Shown: positions 36,028 to 47,832, counted from the first letter of the stretch. The stretch is DNA of 64,000 nucleotides from Pseudoalteromonas sp. A25 (GCF_009176705.1 NZ_AP021846.1:2760001-2824000); one strand, 5' to 3'. Made by a program: numbers and translations. Notes: generated from the letters alone by a model not told the origin.

Positions 36028-37659
36028 GTGAGTATTCAATCCTTTGTAAATACAAAAATTTTAATTGTTGAAGAGCAAGCTCTTGCACTTAGTTATATGA
36101 AGCGCTCTTTAGAACAATTAAGCTTTCGTGATATACAATTCGCAGATAATGCGGTTGTTGCAAAGGAGCTATGCAAAATACATAATTTTGAGCTTATCAT
36201 TTGTTCTTTTGACCTTACCAACGGCCAAGACGGTTATCAGCTGTACGAAGAGCTAAAACATAGAAAGTTGATCCGCAAAACGACTGCATTCATTTTTGTA
36301 TCTGCAGAAGCAAGCCCTGGAGTTGTACACAGTATTTTAGAGCTCAACCCTGATGAGTTTTTAGTAAAGCCATTTTCTATCAAAGAACTCAAAACACGTA
36401 TAGACAGAGTACTCAAACGAAAACACTCACTTAAAAACATTTATGCTTTAATAGACGATGGTAATGACTCTAAAGCTTTAAAGCTGATAGACGATACCTT
36501 AGACAAACAAGACCATGCATACAGCCCTATTTTACTCAAGTTAAAGGGCGATATTCTGATCAGGCTCAAACGCATTAATGATGCAAAACACTTTTATAAA
36601 TCTGCGCTAGAGCTGCAAAAGTTCACATGGGCAAAAATAGGCCTCATCGAGGCATTAATTTTAAATAATGAAGACACGTTAGCCCAGCGTATGCTTGCAA
36701 GTATGATAGAGCAACCCGAAACTAGATTGGTCGCGTTAGACTTACTGGGCAAGTTAGAGATAAAGCTCAATATGCTAGAGCAAGCGCAAGAAAGACTACA
36801 AGAAGCATCAGAAATAGCCCCCAGAAATATTGATAGGCAAAGATCATTGGGCCGTATCGCCTCATTAAATCATGATTATGAATCTAGTTACAACGCGATG
36901 AAAGAAGTCGCGCATTATGCAAAAAACTCAATTCATGATGGCCCCGATGTTTACCTTAACGCAGTCAGGGCCGGTATCGACTTTGCCTTAACAACCGATC
37001 AAAGCGACCAAATTCACAGGATCACACGTCAGAGCCAACAATATCTTGGTGATTTAAAAAAACAGTTCCCTGACGCCAATAACCAAGCACAAATAGATGT
37101 TTTACATGCCCGCATACATTATCTCAAAGATGAAAACAAAATGGCGCGACAACTCATTGAGCAATTAGACGATGAACCAACTATACGTTCAGTTGACGCT
37201 GCGCTAGATAAAGCAAAAGCTTTTCACGAACTCGGATTTCAGAACAAAGCACAAGCATTATTCACGCAAATTATCGACCACTGTAAACATCATAAGCAGG
37301 TAAGTGATCCTATTACCATGCGCTATATTGAACAACAACAAAAAGAGCGTAACGACATTACCATGGGTCCTAAGGAGCTTAACAATCATGCCGTTACTCA
37401 GTTTAAGCGTGGACAATTAGAAGTCGCAATGGAAGCATTTACTCAGGCGTTTAGGATCATGCCCAAAAACACCAGTATTGCACTAAATTTACTTCAGTGC
37501 ATGTTAGATCATACGGGAAAAAGTGGTGGTACTTTCAACTCAGCTCTTGCAAAAAAGTGTTATAAAACGCTTAGCACTGCGCCCTTAGATGCCGAGCAAC
37601 ATCAGCGATTTGCCAAGCTGTTAGCTCATATGCAAGAGCTCGGTTTATCTTTAGATTAG
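36028..37659 (+). CDS. Receiver-like domain plus TPR repeat protein lacking the phospho-acceptor Asp
   Basis: A 543-residue cytoplasmic protein. Residues about 8-130 are a receiver-like domain: ILIVEEQALA in place of the acidic DD pair, Ser92 (FIFVSAE) and the conserved Lys114 (FLVKPF). The phospho-acceptor position is Ser60 (IICSFDLTNGQDG), so ordinary Asp phosphorylation is not possible. Residues about 140-540 form repeated TPR-like helical pairs, including ALKLIDDTLDKQDH and AVTQFKRGQLEVAMEAFTQAFRI. Such REC-TPR proteins occur in Vibrio and Alteromonadales, often as adaptors without an output domain. The start codon is GTG. Its 3' end overlaps the convergent msrB gene by four bases. Partners are unknown. 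Confidence 0.8.
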   Translation: MSIQSFVNTKILIVEEQALALSYMKRSLEQLSFRDIQFADNAVVAKELCKIHNFELIICSFDLTNGQDGYQLYEELKHRKLIRKTTAFIFVSAEASPGVVHSILELNPDEFLVKPFSIKELKTRIDRVLKRKHSLKNIYALIDDGNDSKALKLIDDTLDKQDHAYSPILLKLKGDILIRLKRINDAKHFYKSALELQKFTWAKIGLIEALILNNEDTLAQRMLASMIEQPETRLVALDLLGKLEIKLNMLEQAQERLQEASEIAPRNIDRQRSLGRIASLNHDYESSYNAMKEVAHYAKNSIHDGPDVYLNAVRAGIDFALTTDQSDQIHRITRQSQQYLGDLKKQFPDANNQAQIDVLHARIHYLKDENKMARQLIEQLDDEPTIRSVDAALDKAKAFHELGFQNKAQALFTQIIDHCKHHKQVSDPITMRYIEQQQKERNDITMGPKELNNHAVTQFKRGQLEVAMEAFTQAFRIMPKNTSIALNLLQCMLDHTGKSGGTFNSALAKKCYKTLSTAPLDAEQHQRFAKLLAHMQELGLSLD

Positions 37660-38102
37660 CGCTCAAGTTTCGTCATAGACAGCGCGTTCACACAATAGCG
37701 TAAGCCACTCGGTGGTGGACCATCAGGAAAAACATGGCCCAAGTGCGCATCACAAACGTTACAGACAATTTCAATACGTTGCATCCCAGCTGAGTTATCA
37801 GCAATGTACGCAATTGCATTGCTTTGCACTGGCTGTGTGAATGAAGGCCAACCCGAGCCACTTTCAAACTTTTCTTGCGCATCAAAAAGTAAATTATCAC
37901 AACATACACATTTGTATTTTCCAGGTTCAAACAAACTGCAGCTTGCATTACTAAAAGGCCTCTCAGTGCCCTTCTTACGAGTGATATAAAAAACGTCTTC
38001 ATTAAGCTCACTCTGCCACTGCTCTAGGCTCTTTTCCACTCGGTGTTCAGGCTTAGGCGTGCCATTATTGGCAAAGTTTAAAATATCTGTCCATTTCAAC
38101 AT
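37656..38102 (-). CDS. msrB: Peptide-methionine (R)-S-oxide reductase MsrB
   Basis: A 148-residue enzyme that reduces the R-epimer of methionine sulfoxide in proteins using thioredoxin. Two Cys pairs that hold structural zinc are present (CVCCDNLLF and CNVCDAHLGH). The active-site block is GSGWPSF and the catalytic cysteine lies in GLRYCVNALSM. The length matches single-domain MsrB (about 130-150). A GAGGA ribosome binding site precedes the ATG at 38102. It is downstream of the DUF2919 gene on the same strand with a gap of about 22 bases, so the two are likely co-transcribed. Confidence 0.95.
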   Translation of the reverse strand: MLKWTDILNFANNGTPKPEHRVEKSLEQWQSELNEDVFYITRKKGTERPFSNASCSLFEPGKYKCVCCDNLLFDAQEKFESGSGWPSFTQPVQSNAIAYIADNSAGMQRIEIVCNVCDAHLGHVFPDGPPPSGLRYCVNALSMTKLER

Positions 38103-38124
38103 AACTATTCCTCAGCTGAAAAGT

Positions 38125-38610
38125 TTAACTAGATTTGCTGTTACTTTCTGGTTCAGGCCAATCATTAAAAAAATAGCTTAAGTACTTACTTTTCAATAAA
38201 TATAGAATGACCCATAGCAAGAGTACCATTTGTACCGCAATAAACATCGAAAATTGATAATGGCTTTGCGCTGCCTGCATAACTAGCCAAGAAAAATCAG
38301 CTATCGCAGTGATTAATAATGGCCAGCGCATGAACCGCCAATACTTAGCCAGTTTCACCGAGCTTGATGGTCGACGCAAAGAGAACAAAATAGTCGGAAC
38401 AATCGCAATAGCCCCAATACCCAAAGCAACAAAAAAGTGGGTTTTAGATTCAAAAAACATCGACATTAAATCTAAATCAGGTCGCCTAGCTACAGCAGAA
38501 AATATCCACAATAAGTAAGCTCTCAAAAGTACTACGAGTGTTAAATTAAATCCAATCGGTGTGCGATACACACCATATTTATCCCAATACTCTGGGCCAT
38601 ACTGCCTCAT
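38125..38610 (-). CDS. DUF2919 (YfeZ-like) inner-membrane protein
   Basis: About 161 residues with four transmembrane segments, for example LVVLLRAYLLWIFSAV and MFIAVQMVLLLWVILYLL. The N-terminal YWDKYGVYRTPIGFNLTL and the RPDLDLMSMFFESK region match the DUF2919 family, represented by E. coli YfeZ, of unknown function. The ATG at 38610 is chosen because GGAG lies seven bases upstream and the length then agrees with the family; the ATG at 38643 would add 11 residues. It is the first gene of a two-gene unit with msrB. Confidence 0.72.
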   Translation of the reverse strand: MRQYGPEYWDKYGVYRTPIGFNLTLVVLLRAYLLWIFSAVARRPDLDLMSMFFESKTHFFVALGIGAIAIVPTILFSLRRPSSSVKLAKYWRFMRWPLLITAIADFSWLVMQAAQSHYQFSMFIAVQMVLLLWVILYLLKSKYLSYFFNDWPEPESNSKSS

Positions 38611-38897
38611 TAGCTTACTCCAAGCAAAACATGAATTTGGCATTACGCTTATCCATAACTTAACGCCATTAGCTAACCTTATTGCGCTTAGCCCTAAAAC
38701 TGATTAATAACTAAATAGCGACAACATTATCATTATTCAACCATATACCTGCGTTATTTATCTTTGTGAGTATAAAAATTAATTAACATCACGATAGGCA
38801 AAACACTTTCAGTCGTTGCGACTTAACTATGCTCTATAGTATAAATGTGCATTACACCACGCTCACCACACGAACATTGTGTTATCAGGATAATAAT

Positions 38898-39323
38898 TTG
38901 AAGATTGAACTTTCAACCTCCCCTAGCCAAGCTCAGTTAAATGCAATAAGCCAAGGGATTGCCAATTTTAATGCTAAGTACCTCAGTAATGAAAACGCAC
39001 ATAACACAGGACTACAATGTGTGATCACCGTGCAAGATGAAAACAACAAAATTATTGGCGGCTTACAAGCCTGTGTAATTTGGAGCTATTGTATTTTAGA
39101 GCTTTTATGGTTAGATGATGAGATCCGAGGGCGTGGTATAGGCACAAAACTTATGCTGCAGCTAGAAGCCTTTGCCAAAAAGCATGACCTCTACCAAATC
39201 CGCACCGAAACATTAGACTTTCAGGCCAAACCATTTTATGAAAAACTTGGCTACAGGGTTTATGGTGAACTTGAAAATACCCCCCCAGGACATATCAGTT
39301 ACTTTCTAGTTAAACAACTATGA
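38898..39323 (+). CDS. GNAT family N-acetyltransferase
   Basis: About 141 residues with the GNAT fold. Strand 4 leads into the acetyl-CoA pyrophosphate-binding motif A (LWLDDEIRGRGIGTKLMLQLEAFAKKHD, with R-G-R-G-I-G), and motif B follows (ETLDFQAKPFYEKLGYRVYGEL). The start is taken as the TTG at 38898, preceded by AGGA at seven bases. The ATG at 38829 would add 23 residues without a recognisable counterpart and with no ribosome binding site. The substrate is unknown. It is convergent with the AraC regulator. Confidence 0.85.
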   Translation: MKIELSTSPSQAQLNAISQGIANFNAKYLSNENAHNTGLQCVITVQDENNKIIGGLQACVIWSYCILELLWLDDEIRGRGIGTKLMLQLEAFAKKHDLYQIRTETLDFQAKPFYEKLGYRVYGELENTPPGHISYFLVKQL

Positions 39324-39346
39324 GCTGTTATATAACCCGTTTAGTA

Positions 39347-40156
39347 TCAAACCTTTAGTTTAGCGCACATGCTTGGCGTTAAACCAAAGCACTTTTTAAA
39401 TTGTCTATTCATATGACTTTGATCTGCAAAACCACATTCAAGCGCAACCTGTGAAAGTGCCAATCCAGAATCTATCATTTGCCTCGCTTTGCTTAACCGC
39501 CTTAAGGTCAAGTAATGATAAGGCGTCGTGCCATATAACGCCCGAAAATCTCTCGTGATCTGCCACTTACTATAGTTTGCAATACTGGCCAGTAGGTCAA
39601 GACTAAAGTCGTTATGGGTATTGATTTTACTCGCAAGTTCGTCGTCTATATACTCTCTGACCAATCTGATTGCTTCGTAGTTTGCTAAGGTGTGTTTGAT
39701 ACTATTGTTGGCGGCACGCTGCAAACCCAGAGCAAAACTGTATAGTAGGTCTTGATACTCAAGAGTGTCTAATGGTCGCTCAAAATCCGACAATAAAGCT
39801 TTAGCTAACGACACCAATTCAGCCTTCTTTGTGACCACAGGCGCAAAAAATGGCAAACTAGCGCCTTGCAGTATTTCCTGTATTGCAACAGGATCTATAC
39901 TCATTCCCCTGTAAGAAAAGCCACTGGCGAACAACGCTTGTCCATCATGCAGCTCATCAGGATGTAGTATGATCACTTCACCCGCAGCCGCATGATGTAA
40001 TTGACCTAAATAATTAAAACTCTGCACCCCTGAGGTGGTGTAGGCTAGAGCGTAAGTCGCGTGTTTATGTGGAGCATAAGAAAAGCCACACAGATATTCT
40101 TCGATACGACCGGTACCGTCATTCGCGCGTCTTACCCAACTTTCATTTTTTGCCAT
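39347..40156 (-). CDS. AraC-family transcriptional regulator with cupin sensor domain
   Basis: A 269-residue regulator. The N-terminal half is an AraC-type cupin (HKHATYALAYTTSGVQSFNYLG, GEVIILHPDELHDGQ). The C-terminal half has the two helix-turn-helix motifs (ANYSKWQITRDFRALYGTTPYHYLTLRRL and ALECGFADQSHMNRQFKKCFGLTPSMC). The GFADQSHMNRQFKK segment is diagnostic of the family. It is convergent with the acetyltransferase and divergent from the aspartyl-protease-like lipoprotein, with a gap of about 95 bases, so it might regulate either. The effector is unknown. Confidence 0.9.
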   Translation of the reverse strand: MAKNESWVRRANDGTGRIEEYLCGFSYAPHKHATYALAYTTSGVQSFNYLGQLHHAAAGEVIILHPDELHDGQALFASGFSYRGMSIDPVAIQEILQGASLPFFAPVVTKKAELVSLAKALLSDFERPLDTLEYQDLLYSFALGLQRAANNSIKHTLANYEAIRLVREYIDDELASKINTHNDFSLDLLASIANYSKWQITRDFRALYGTTPYHYLTLRRLSKARQMIDSGLALSQVALECGFADQSHMNRQFKKCFGLTPSMCAKLKV

Positions 40157-40251
40157 TTACGCCTACTCCCATCAAAACAAAGCGCAATATCGTTCAATTA
40201 ATAAAACGCCGCTACTGCTACTATAACGCAAAACTTACATCGGAGTGATAT

Positions 40252-41484
40252 ATGCAACCACGGTACCTTCTAAAACTCTACCAGCTATTTGCACTTGTGT
40301 GCTTACTCGCCCTACTCGCTGGCTGCCAAGCCAAAGGCATCATAAATTTACAAAGCGGTAATGCGCTTGCATCACAGCAATGGCAAGGAAGCAGTGATAC
40401 ATTCACGTTACCATTTGACTGGCATGATGGTCATATCATTATAGAAATGCGCATAAACAACTCATCGAACTTAAGATTTGCGCTTGACTCAGCAGCATCA
40501 GCAACGGTGCTGTTTGAAACCGAACGAACTAATCAAATAAAGCTCGATATAGAAGGTCAACTTGAACTGAACGGCAAACAAATCAACATCGTTAACAACA
40601 CCCAAATTACAGTCGGTAATATCCAGCTATCCGATTTAACTTTAGTACATGTGCCACTCGAGCAGAATCCGCTATTTGATGACTTACAAAGTGCTTATTT
40701 TGATGGTGCTATTGGCTACGATATCTTTAATCATTACAACGTAACCATTCACTATGCTGAGCAGTTTATTACCTTCTCAAAGCATCAAGATACCGCTATT
40801 AGCAGTTTAAGTTGGCAACAATACCCACTCTTTATCCATAGCAGAATCCCTTATATAAAAGCGAATTTAGCAGAGCAAAAGAATAGCAAGGCGACTTATA
40901 AGTTTGTTGTTGATACAGGTGCACCTGATTACATCTACTTGAATGAGAATTTAGCAGAGGGCTTTTCTTTCCCCAATGCAGTATTTCACAGCCAATTCGA
41001 AAATTTTGACGGCATTCAGACAATAGAAACAGGCCGTATCGGCCAATTTGAACTATTTGGTGAAAGCTTTAATAATATTAGCGCGCATCATTTGCCAAAA
41101 TTAGAAGACGAACATGGTGTTGGCTTGATTGGCAGTGCTTTGTTACGTAATTTTGATATTCATTTTAACTATCAACAAGGCTATATCGCAGTGCGAAAAG
41201 GTAAAAAGTTTAGCGACGACTCTTTTATCGACCGCAGCGGTTTAGTAATTGAGCCTCATAAACTTGGCGCGATAGTGAAACAAATAGACGACAAATCAGA
41301 CGCATCAAAACTGGCTATCCAAAGTGGGACTATTATCACCCACATTAACAATCAAGCAATTACGACAAATAACTTTGATAAGTTGAGGCTACAGCTGAGC
41401 CAAGAAAAACCGTCGGTTAATGTGTGCTGGCTAGCAAACAGCAATAAAAAATGTGCCGATGTTAGGCTATATAACCGAATTTAA
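40252..41484 (+). CDS. Two-lobed retropepsin-like aspartyl protease lipoprotein with PDZ domain
   Basis: A 410-residue protein with a lipoprotein signal peptide (lipobox LLAGC, lipidated Cys25). It has two retropepsin-like repeats. The first active-site motif is FALDSAASATVLF (Asp79, DSA rather than DTG); the second is FVVDTGAPDYIYL (Asp221, DTG). Each is followed later by a hydrophobic-hydrophobic-Gly flap partner (GAIGYDIF and GLIGSALL). The C-terminal 80 residues resemble a PDZ domain (IEPHKLGAIVKQIDDKSDA, GTIITHINNQ). Bacterial proteins of this type are poorly characterised; a periplasmic or surface protease role is inferred. Both Asp residues needed for an intramolecular active site are present. 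Confidence 0.78.
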   Translation: MQPRYLLKLYQLFALVCLLALLAGCQAKGIINLQSGNALASQQWQGSSDTFTLPFDWHDGHIIIEMRINNSSNLRFALDSAASATVLFETERTNQIKLDIEGQLELNGKQINIVNNTQITVGNIQLSDLTLVHVPLEQNPLFDDLQSAYFDGAIGYDIFNHYNVTIHYAEQFITFSKHQDTAISSLSWQQYPLFIHSRIPYIKANLAEQKNSKATYKFVVDTGAPDYIYLNENLAEGFSFPNAVFHSQFENFDGIQTIETGRIGQFELFGESFNNISAHHLPKLEDEHGVGLIGSALLRNFDIHFNYQQGYIAVRKGKKFSDDSFIDRSGLVIEPHKLGAIVKQIDDKSDASKLAIQSGTIITHINNQAITTNNFDKLRLQLSQEKPSVNVCWLANSNKKCADVRLYNRI

Positions 41485-41495
41485 TTTAACTAATG

Positions 41496-41516
41496 GCGCG
41501 GCTTAATACGCCGCGC
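41496..41516. terminator. Bidirectional terminator between aspartyl-protease-like gene and ligA
   Basis: Perfect 7-bp GC stem (gcgcggc / gccgcgc) with a 7-base loop between convergent genes, flanked by TTAAT on both strands. Confidence 0.75.
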
Positions 41517-41533
41517 TTAATTAAACACCAAAC

Positions 41534-43606
<2,073 letters not shown>

Positions 43607-43628
43607 TTAATTCATTAAAAGCGTGGAC

Positions 43629-44360
43629 TTAAGAAAACTCACGTACCTTTTCAACATAAGCGCGCACTGTATTTACACTCAGTGGCTCTCGATTACTATC
43701 AAGTACCGTTGCACCAAATTCATCGGCTAATTTTTTAGCTGCACCATGGAGCATGTTAAACGCAGCTAGGCCATCGCCATCACAAGGTAAAGTCATAAAT
43801 AAACTAATACCTGCAGTACTAAATTGTTCCATGTTATCAATATCAAACGTACCCGGGTTAAACATATTTACCAATCTAAACAGTACCGCCCCATTTCCAG
43901 ATGGCTCAACATGGCGATTAAAGAACCCTTCTTCTGAGTATTTAAAACCGAGACTCAATACCGAGGGCAATAAACGAGAACCTGCCATGCTTAATCCTTC
44001 GGGCATCTCAATATGCAAAATAATGAAGTCTTGCGGTTGCGCTGCTTGCTCATTATCAGTGTCGCTGGCATGTGGTTCAGGCTCAGAGGCTGGCTCAACA
44101 ACTGCGTCCACGTCGTCTACCTTATGGTGGGGCTCATCGTCAGTGGCAGCAAAGCTCAATTCGCCAATGTCGGGCTCATCGTCATGCAATACGTGCGCAG
44201 TGCTGTGCTCATCATTAGACTCTGTCGTATCTGGCCGATGTTTTGCGGGCGTTTGTTCATCACCACCTTTTTTACGTACTGACCAAAGTCCATGGATCAG
44301 CAATCCACCAATCACAATTGCGCTGATCACGATTAACGCCCATCTTAATTCTGTGGCCAT
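43629..44360 (-). CDS. zipA: Cell division protein ZipA
   Basis: A 243-residue inner-membrane protein that tethers the FtsZ ring. One N-terminal transmembrane helix (LRWALIVISAIVIGGLLIHGL) is followed by a basic stretch, a long acidic, Asp/Glu/His-rich linker (about 30-110) and the C-terminal FtsZ-binding domain (about 112-243). The last begins FIILHIEMPEGLSMAGSRLL and includes the KYSEEGFFNRH block. The ATG at 44360 has an AGGTG ribosome binding site; a GTG three bases earlier is also possible. Gene order smc-zipA-ligA supports the assignment. Confidence 0.93.
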   Translation of the reverse strand: MATELRWALIVISAIVIGGLLIHGLWSVRKKGGDEQTPAKHRPDTTESNDEHSTAHVLHDDEPDIGELSFAATDDEPHHKVDDVDAVVEPASEPEPHASDTDNEQAAQPQDFIILHIEMPEGLSMAGSRLLPSVLSLGFKYSEEGFFNRHVEPSGNGAVLFRLVNMFNPGTFDIDNMEQFSTAGISLFMTLPCDGDGLAAFNMLHGAAKKLADEFGATVLDSNREPLSVNTVRAYVEKVREFS

Positions 44361-44378
44361 CACTCACCTTTTTTATTA

Positions 44379-47300
44379 TTACGCCTGTGCCATTTGCACT
44401 GCTTGTTCAATATCAACGGCAACCATGCGAGAAACCCCAGGTTCTGCCATGGTTACCCCCGTCAGCCTACCAGCCATTTCCATCGCTATTTTATTGTGGC
44501 TGATATAAATAAACTGCACTGTTTGCGACATTTCTTCTACCAAGCGACAAAATCGACCAACATTGGCATCATCCAATGGCGCATCAACTTCATCGAGCAT
44601 ACAAAATGGCGCAGGATTGAGTCTAAATATAGAAAACACCAATGATAATGCGGTCAGCGCTTTTTCTCCACCACTTAACAGATGAATTGTCGAGTTTTTC
44701 TTGCCTGGTGGCCTTGCCATGATAGAAACACCACTTTCAAGTAAGTCATCACTAGTCAATTCTAAATAAGCGCTTCCGCCGCCAAACACTTTTGGGAACA
44801 GCTCTGCTAAATCTTCGTTAACCTGATCAAACGTCGCCTTGAACCGTGTTTTTGTCTCACGGTCAATTTTTTTAATTGCCCCTTCAAGCGTATCAAGTGC
44901 TGCTGTTAAATCCTCTAACTGCCCATCTAAATACTCTTTGCGCTCTTTAGCCTGTTCAAACTCGTCAATAGCAGCTAAGTTAACCGCCCCCAGCTTTGAT
45001 AAACTTTGACTTACAGTGTTTAAACGCCCCTGATGTGCACTTTGTGTTACGTCATTAGTTAACTGAGCTAACACCTCTTTTAAACTTTGCTGTAATTCTT
45101 GTAATGGCTCAAGCGCGGCTTGTGCTTTGATCATCACCCCCTGCTCATCAAGCCTAAGTTGCTGTAATTTATCATTGACTATCTGAACTTCAGATTGCGC
45201 AGATTTCAAACTTGCCTGCTTGTCTTGGAATTGTGCTTTAGCGTCTGCATGCTGTTGCTTTAGTTCTGACAGCAACGCTTGCTGTTGCTCATGCTTTTCC
45301 AGTAATGAAGCTATTTTTTCTTCTAATTCAGCAAGAGGCTCCTGAATAAACACCTGTTCTTCAAGCAACTCCTGTAATTGATCTTGTGCCTGCGCTTGGC
45401 TTTGCTGCAAATGCTGCGCTTTAGATTGACTTAACTGCCAGTCGCTCGTTGCCTTTTGCAGTTGCAATTTAGCATCATGTAAACGTTGCTGCGCTTTTTG
45501 CTTACTACTAAGTGCTACTTGCAGGGCCTGCTTGGCCTGCTCAAACTCAGCATAATAATTAGCACTATTTTGTTGCAACTTACCCAACTGCTGCTCGCAA
45601 TTGTCAAGCACTTGCTGGCATTGTGTTACTTTATTAGCCTGTTGCGCTTGTTGTTGCTGTGTCGCATGCAATTGCTCAGACAGGCTTTGTTGCTTTTGTT
45701 GCCAAATGCTCACTTGTTCTTTGAGCATATCTATACGTGTTTGCGTACTTGCCATCTCTTGCGCGAGTTGGTGAACTTGTGCTTTGTTCTCTTGTAGTTG
45801 TTTATTACACTGATTAAAACCTTGCTCAGCATCCTCAAGTTCGGTGTTCAAAGCCATTGTTTGCTGTTCAAACTCAGGCAGCTGTTGTTCAAGCTCTCTA
45901 AGCTGGGCATGTTGTAACAATACACTACTTTTGCTCTGCTGCTCGCCATTACTGCTTAATCGCCAGTTATCACCATACAAGCATCCATCGTTATCAATCG
46001 CAAGCAACCACTTACTGTCAGCAACATATTTCTGATCACTGGCTAGTAATTGAATATGATTAAGCAGCGTTGGGTAACTGCCTGACTCAATTAAATTTGC
46101 CACTGAGCCTGGGTTAGCGGTGGTTTGTGTCGGCCAAACCGCATCACTTTGCGGTCCGTTTGCTTGTTTTAAGTGTGTTAACCCAAGCAATGCTCGCTCT
46201 ACAACTGATTCAGACCCCGCTTGCACTCGTAACGATGCTAAATAGCTTTGCTCTTGCGTATCTTCATTCTTATTAAGCACTTGTTTTAGGGCATTAATAT
46301 TAGCTTTGCAAGTTGCAAGCTCAGATTGATAACCACGGAGATCTGTTTGTAGCGTTGCTTTTTGCGTGCTCAACGCAGCTAATTGCTCATTAAAGCTTTG
46401 AGCATGCGCTTGCAAACGCGCCATTTCTTGGGCTTTTTCACTGTAAGCAGTGCGCTGTTCTGCAAGCTCATGATTAAGGTTTTGCGCTTTTAATTGATTT
46501 AACTGCTCATTAAGCGTTTGATATTTTTCTTGCTCATGGCGGTGTGCTTGCACTGCTGCAGATAAGTTTTGCTGAGCCAAGTGCAGCGCTTGCTGTGCTT
46601 CGTGTTGCTGAGTGTGGATAGCCTGTTGTTGAGTTTCAAGGTCTGCATACTCATCTAACAAGCTCTGATGGTTTGCCTCACATTCTTGATATTGCTCTGC
46701 AAAGATGAGCTCATCTTCAACACATTGCTGTAACGTGTCGTGCAGGTCGTTAACATAGTCTTGTTGCTCCACCAGCAAGCGCCCAGCTTCAACGTGTGCT
46801 TGCTGTTGCTTATCAACATTTTGTTGCAAGCTACGTTGCTTATCAAGCAAATGGAGTTTTTGTTGCTCAGTACGCGTAAGCTCGGTATGAATTTGATGAA
46901 TGCCATTTTGCTGCTCGCTTATACCTTCACTAAAATAGCTTACTTGATTTTCAAGGCTTGCCAGCACATCATCATGACCGCCATGGGCGGTATTTAAAAA
47001 ATCTAACTGCTGCTGTAATTGACTTATTTGCTCAGATTTTTCCAATTGCTTTTGGTGAAGTGCTTGCCATTTAAGTACCGCCAACTCGCCCTTCAACGTG
47101 CGCTCTTGTGCTTTTAACTCACGATATGATTTTGCGTCTTGCGCCTGAACGGCTAGTTTATCTAATTGGTTTTGAAGTTCTTGTCGAACATCCAGCAAAC
47201 GCTCTAAATTTTCACGGGTACTTTTGATACGAGTTTGTGTTTCTCTGCGCCGCTCTTTGTATTTTGAAACACCTGCCGCTTCTTCTAAAAACACTCTAAG

Positions 47301-47777
47301 TTCTTGCGGTTTACTCTCTATCAAACGCGAGATCATACCCTGCTCAATAATAGCGTAACTGCGAGGGCCTAACCCTGTTCCTAAAAAAATATCGGTGATG
47401 TCTCGTTTACGACATTTACTGCCATTTAGAAAATATAGTGATTGTCCATCACGGGTTACCAAACGCTTTATCGCAACTTGGTTTCTGTCAGCAAGCGTAC
47501 CTGGCAATCGCCCTTGCGCATTGTCAAATACCAGCTCAACAGATGCTTGAGAAATGGCTTTTCGATTGGTAGAACCATTAAAAATAACATCGGTCATGGC
47601 GTCGCCACGCAAGTTTTTAGCAGAACTTTCACCCAAGACCCAACGCACCGCGTCTATCACATTGGATTTGCCGCAGCCATTTGGACCGACCACACAGGTC
47701 ATTGGATCTGGAAAAGGGATTTTGGTGGGTTCAACAAATGACTTAAACCCTGCCAATTTGATACTGCTTAAACGCAT
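44379..47777 (-). CDS. smc: Chromosome condensation ATPase Smc
   Basis: A 1132-residue SMC protein. The N-terminal ATPase half has Walker A VVGPNGCGKSNVIDAVRWVLG and the GPRSYAIIEQGMISRLIESKP block. Two long Gln/Glu/Leu-rich coiled coils flank a central hinge (about 520-640). The C-terminal half has the signature LLSGGEKALTALSLVFSIF and Walker B FCMLDEVDAPLDDANV. The protein works with ScpAB in folding and segregating chromosomes. Gammaproteobacteria that have Smc usually lack MukB. Length is slightly below the usual 1150-1170; the region around the hinge looks compact. The gene is followed by zipA after 15 bases. Confidence 0.96.
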   Translation of the reverse strand: MRLSSIKLAGFKSFVEPTKIPFPDPMTCVVGPNGCGKSNVIDAVRWVLGESSAKNLRGDAMTDVIFNGSTNRKAISQASVELVFDNAQGRLPGTLADRNQVAIKRLVTRDGQSLYFLNGSKCRKRDITDIFLGTGLGPRSYAIIEQGMISRLIESKPQELRVFLEEAAGVSKYKERRRETQTRIKSTRENLERLLDVRQELQNQLDKLAVQAQDAKSYRELKAQERTLKGELAVLKWQALHQKQLEKSEQISQLQQQLDFLNTAHGGHDDVLASLENQVSYFSEGISEQQNGIHQIHTELTRTEQQKLHLLDKQRSLQQNVDKQQQAHVEAGRLLVEQQDYVNDLHDTLQQCVEDELIFAEQYQECEANHQSLLDEYADLETQQQAIHTQQHEAQQALHLAQQNLSAAVQAHRHEQEKYQTLNEQLNQLKAQNLNHELAEQRTAYSEKAQEMARLQAHAQSFNEQLAALSTQKATLQTDLRGYQSELATCKANINALKQVLNKNEDTQEQSYLASLRVQAGSESVVERALLGLTHLKQANGPQSDAVWPTQTTANPGSVANLIESGSYPTLLNHIQLLASDQKYVADSKWLLAIDNDGCLYGDNWRLSSNGEQQSKSSVLLQHAQLRELEQQLPEFEQQTMALNTELEDAEQGFNQCNKQLQENKAQVHQLAQEMASTQTRIDMLKEQVSIWQQKQQSLSEQLHATQQQQAQQANKVTQCQQVLDNCEQQLGKLQQNSANYYAEFEQAKQALQVALSSKQKAQQRLHDAKLQLQKATSDWQLSQSKAQHLQQSQAQAQDQLQELLEEQVFIQEPLAELEEKIASLLEKHEQQQALLSELKQQHADAKAQFQDKQASLKSAQSEVQIVNDKLQQLRLDEQGVMIKAQAALEPLQELQQSLKEVLAQLTNDVTQSAHQGRLNTVSQSLSKLGAVNLAAIDEFEQAKERKEYLDGQLEDLTAALDTLEGAIKKIDRETKTRFKATFDQVNEDLAELFPKVFGGGSAYLELTSDDLLESGVSIMARPPGKKNSTIHLLSGGEKALTALSLVFSIFRLNPAPFCMLDEVDAPLDDANVGRFCRLVEEMSQTVQFIYISHNKIAMEMAGRLTGVTMAEPGVSRMVAVDIEQAVQMAQA

Positions 47778-47832
47778 ATTGTTATTTTTATTCGTAACTT
47801 AGGTAAAAAGATAGCAAAGCAAGCAGTAAAAA

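Noticed and set aside
43753-44508. 251-codon plus-strand frame over zipA and smc
   Set aside because: Antisense shadow of zipA; the real gene is supported by domain and synteny.
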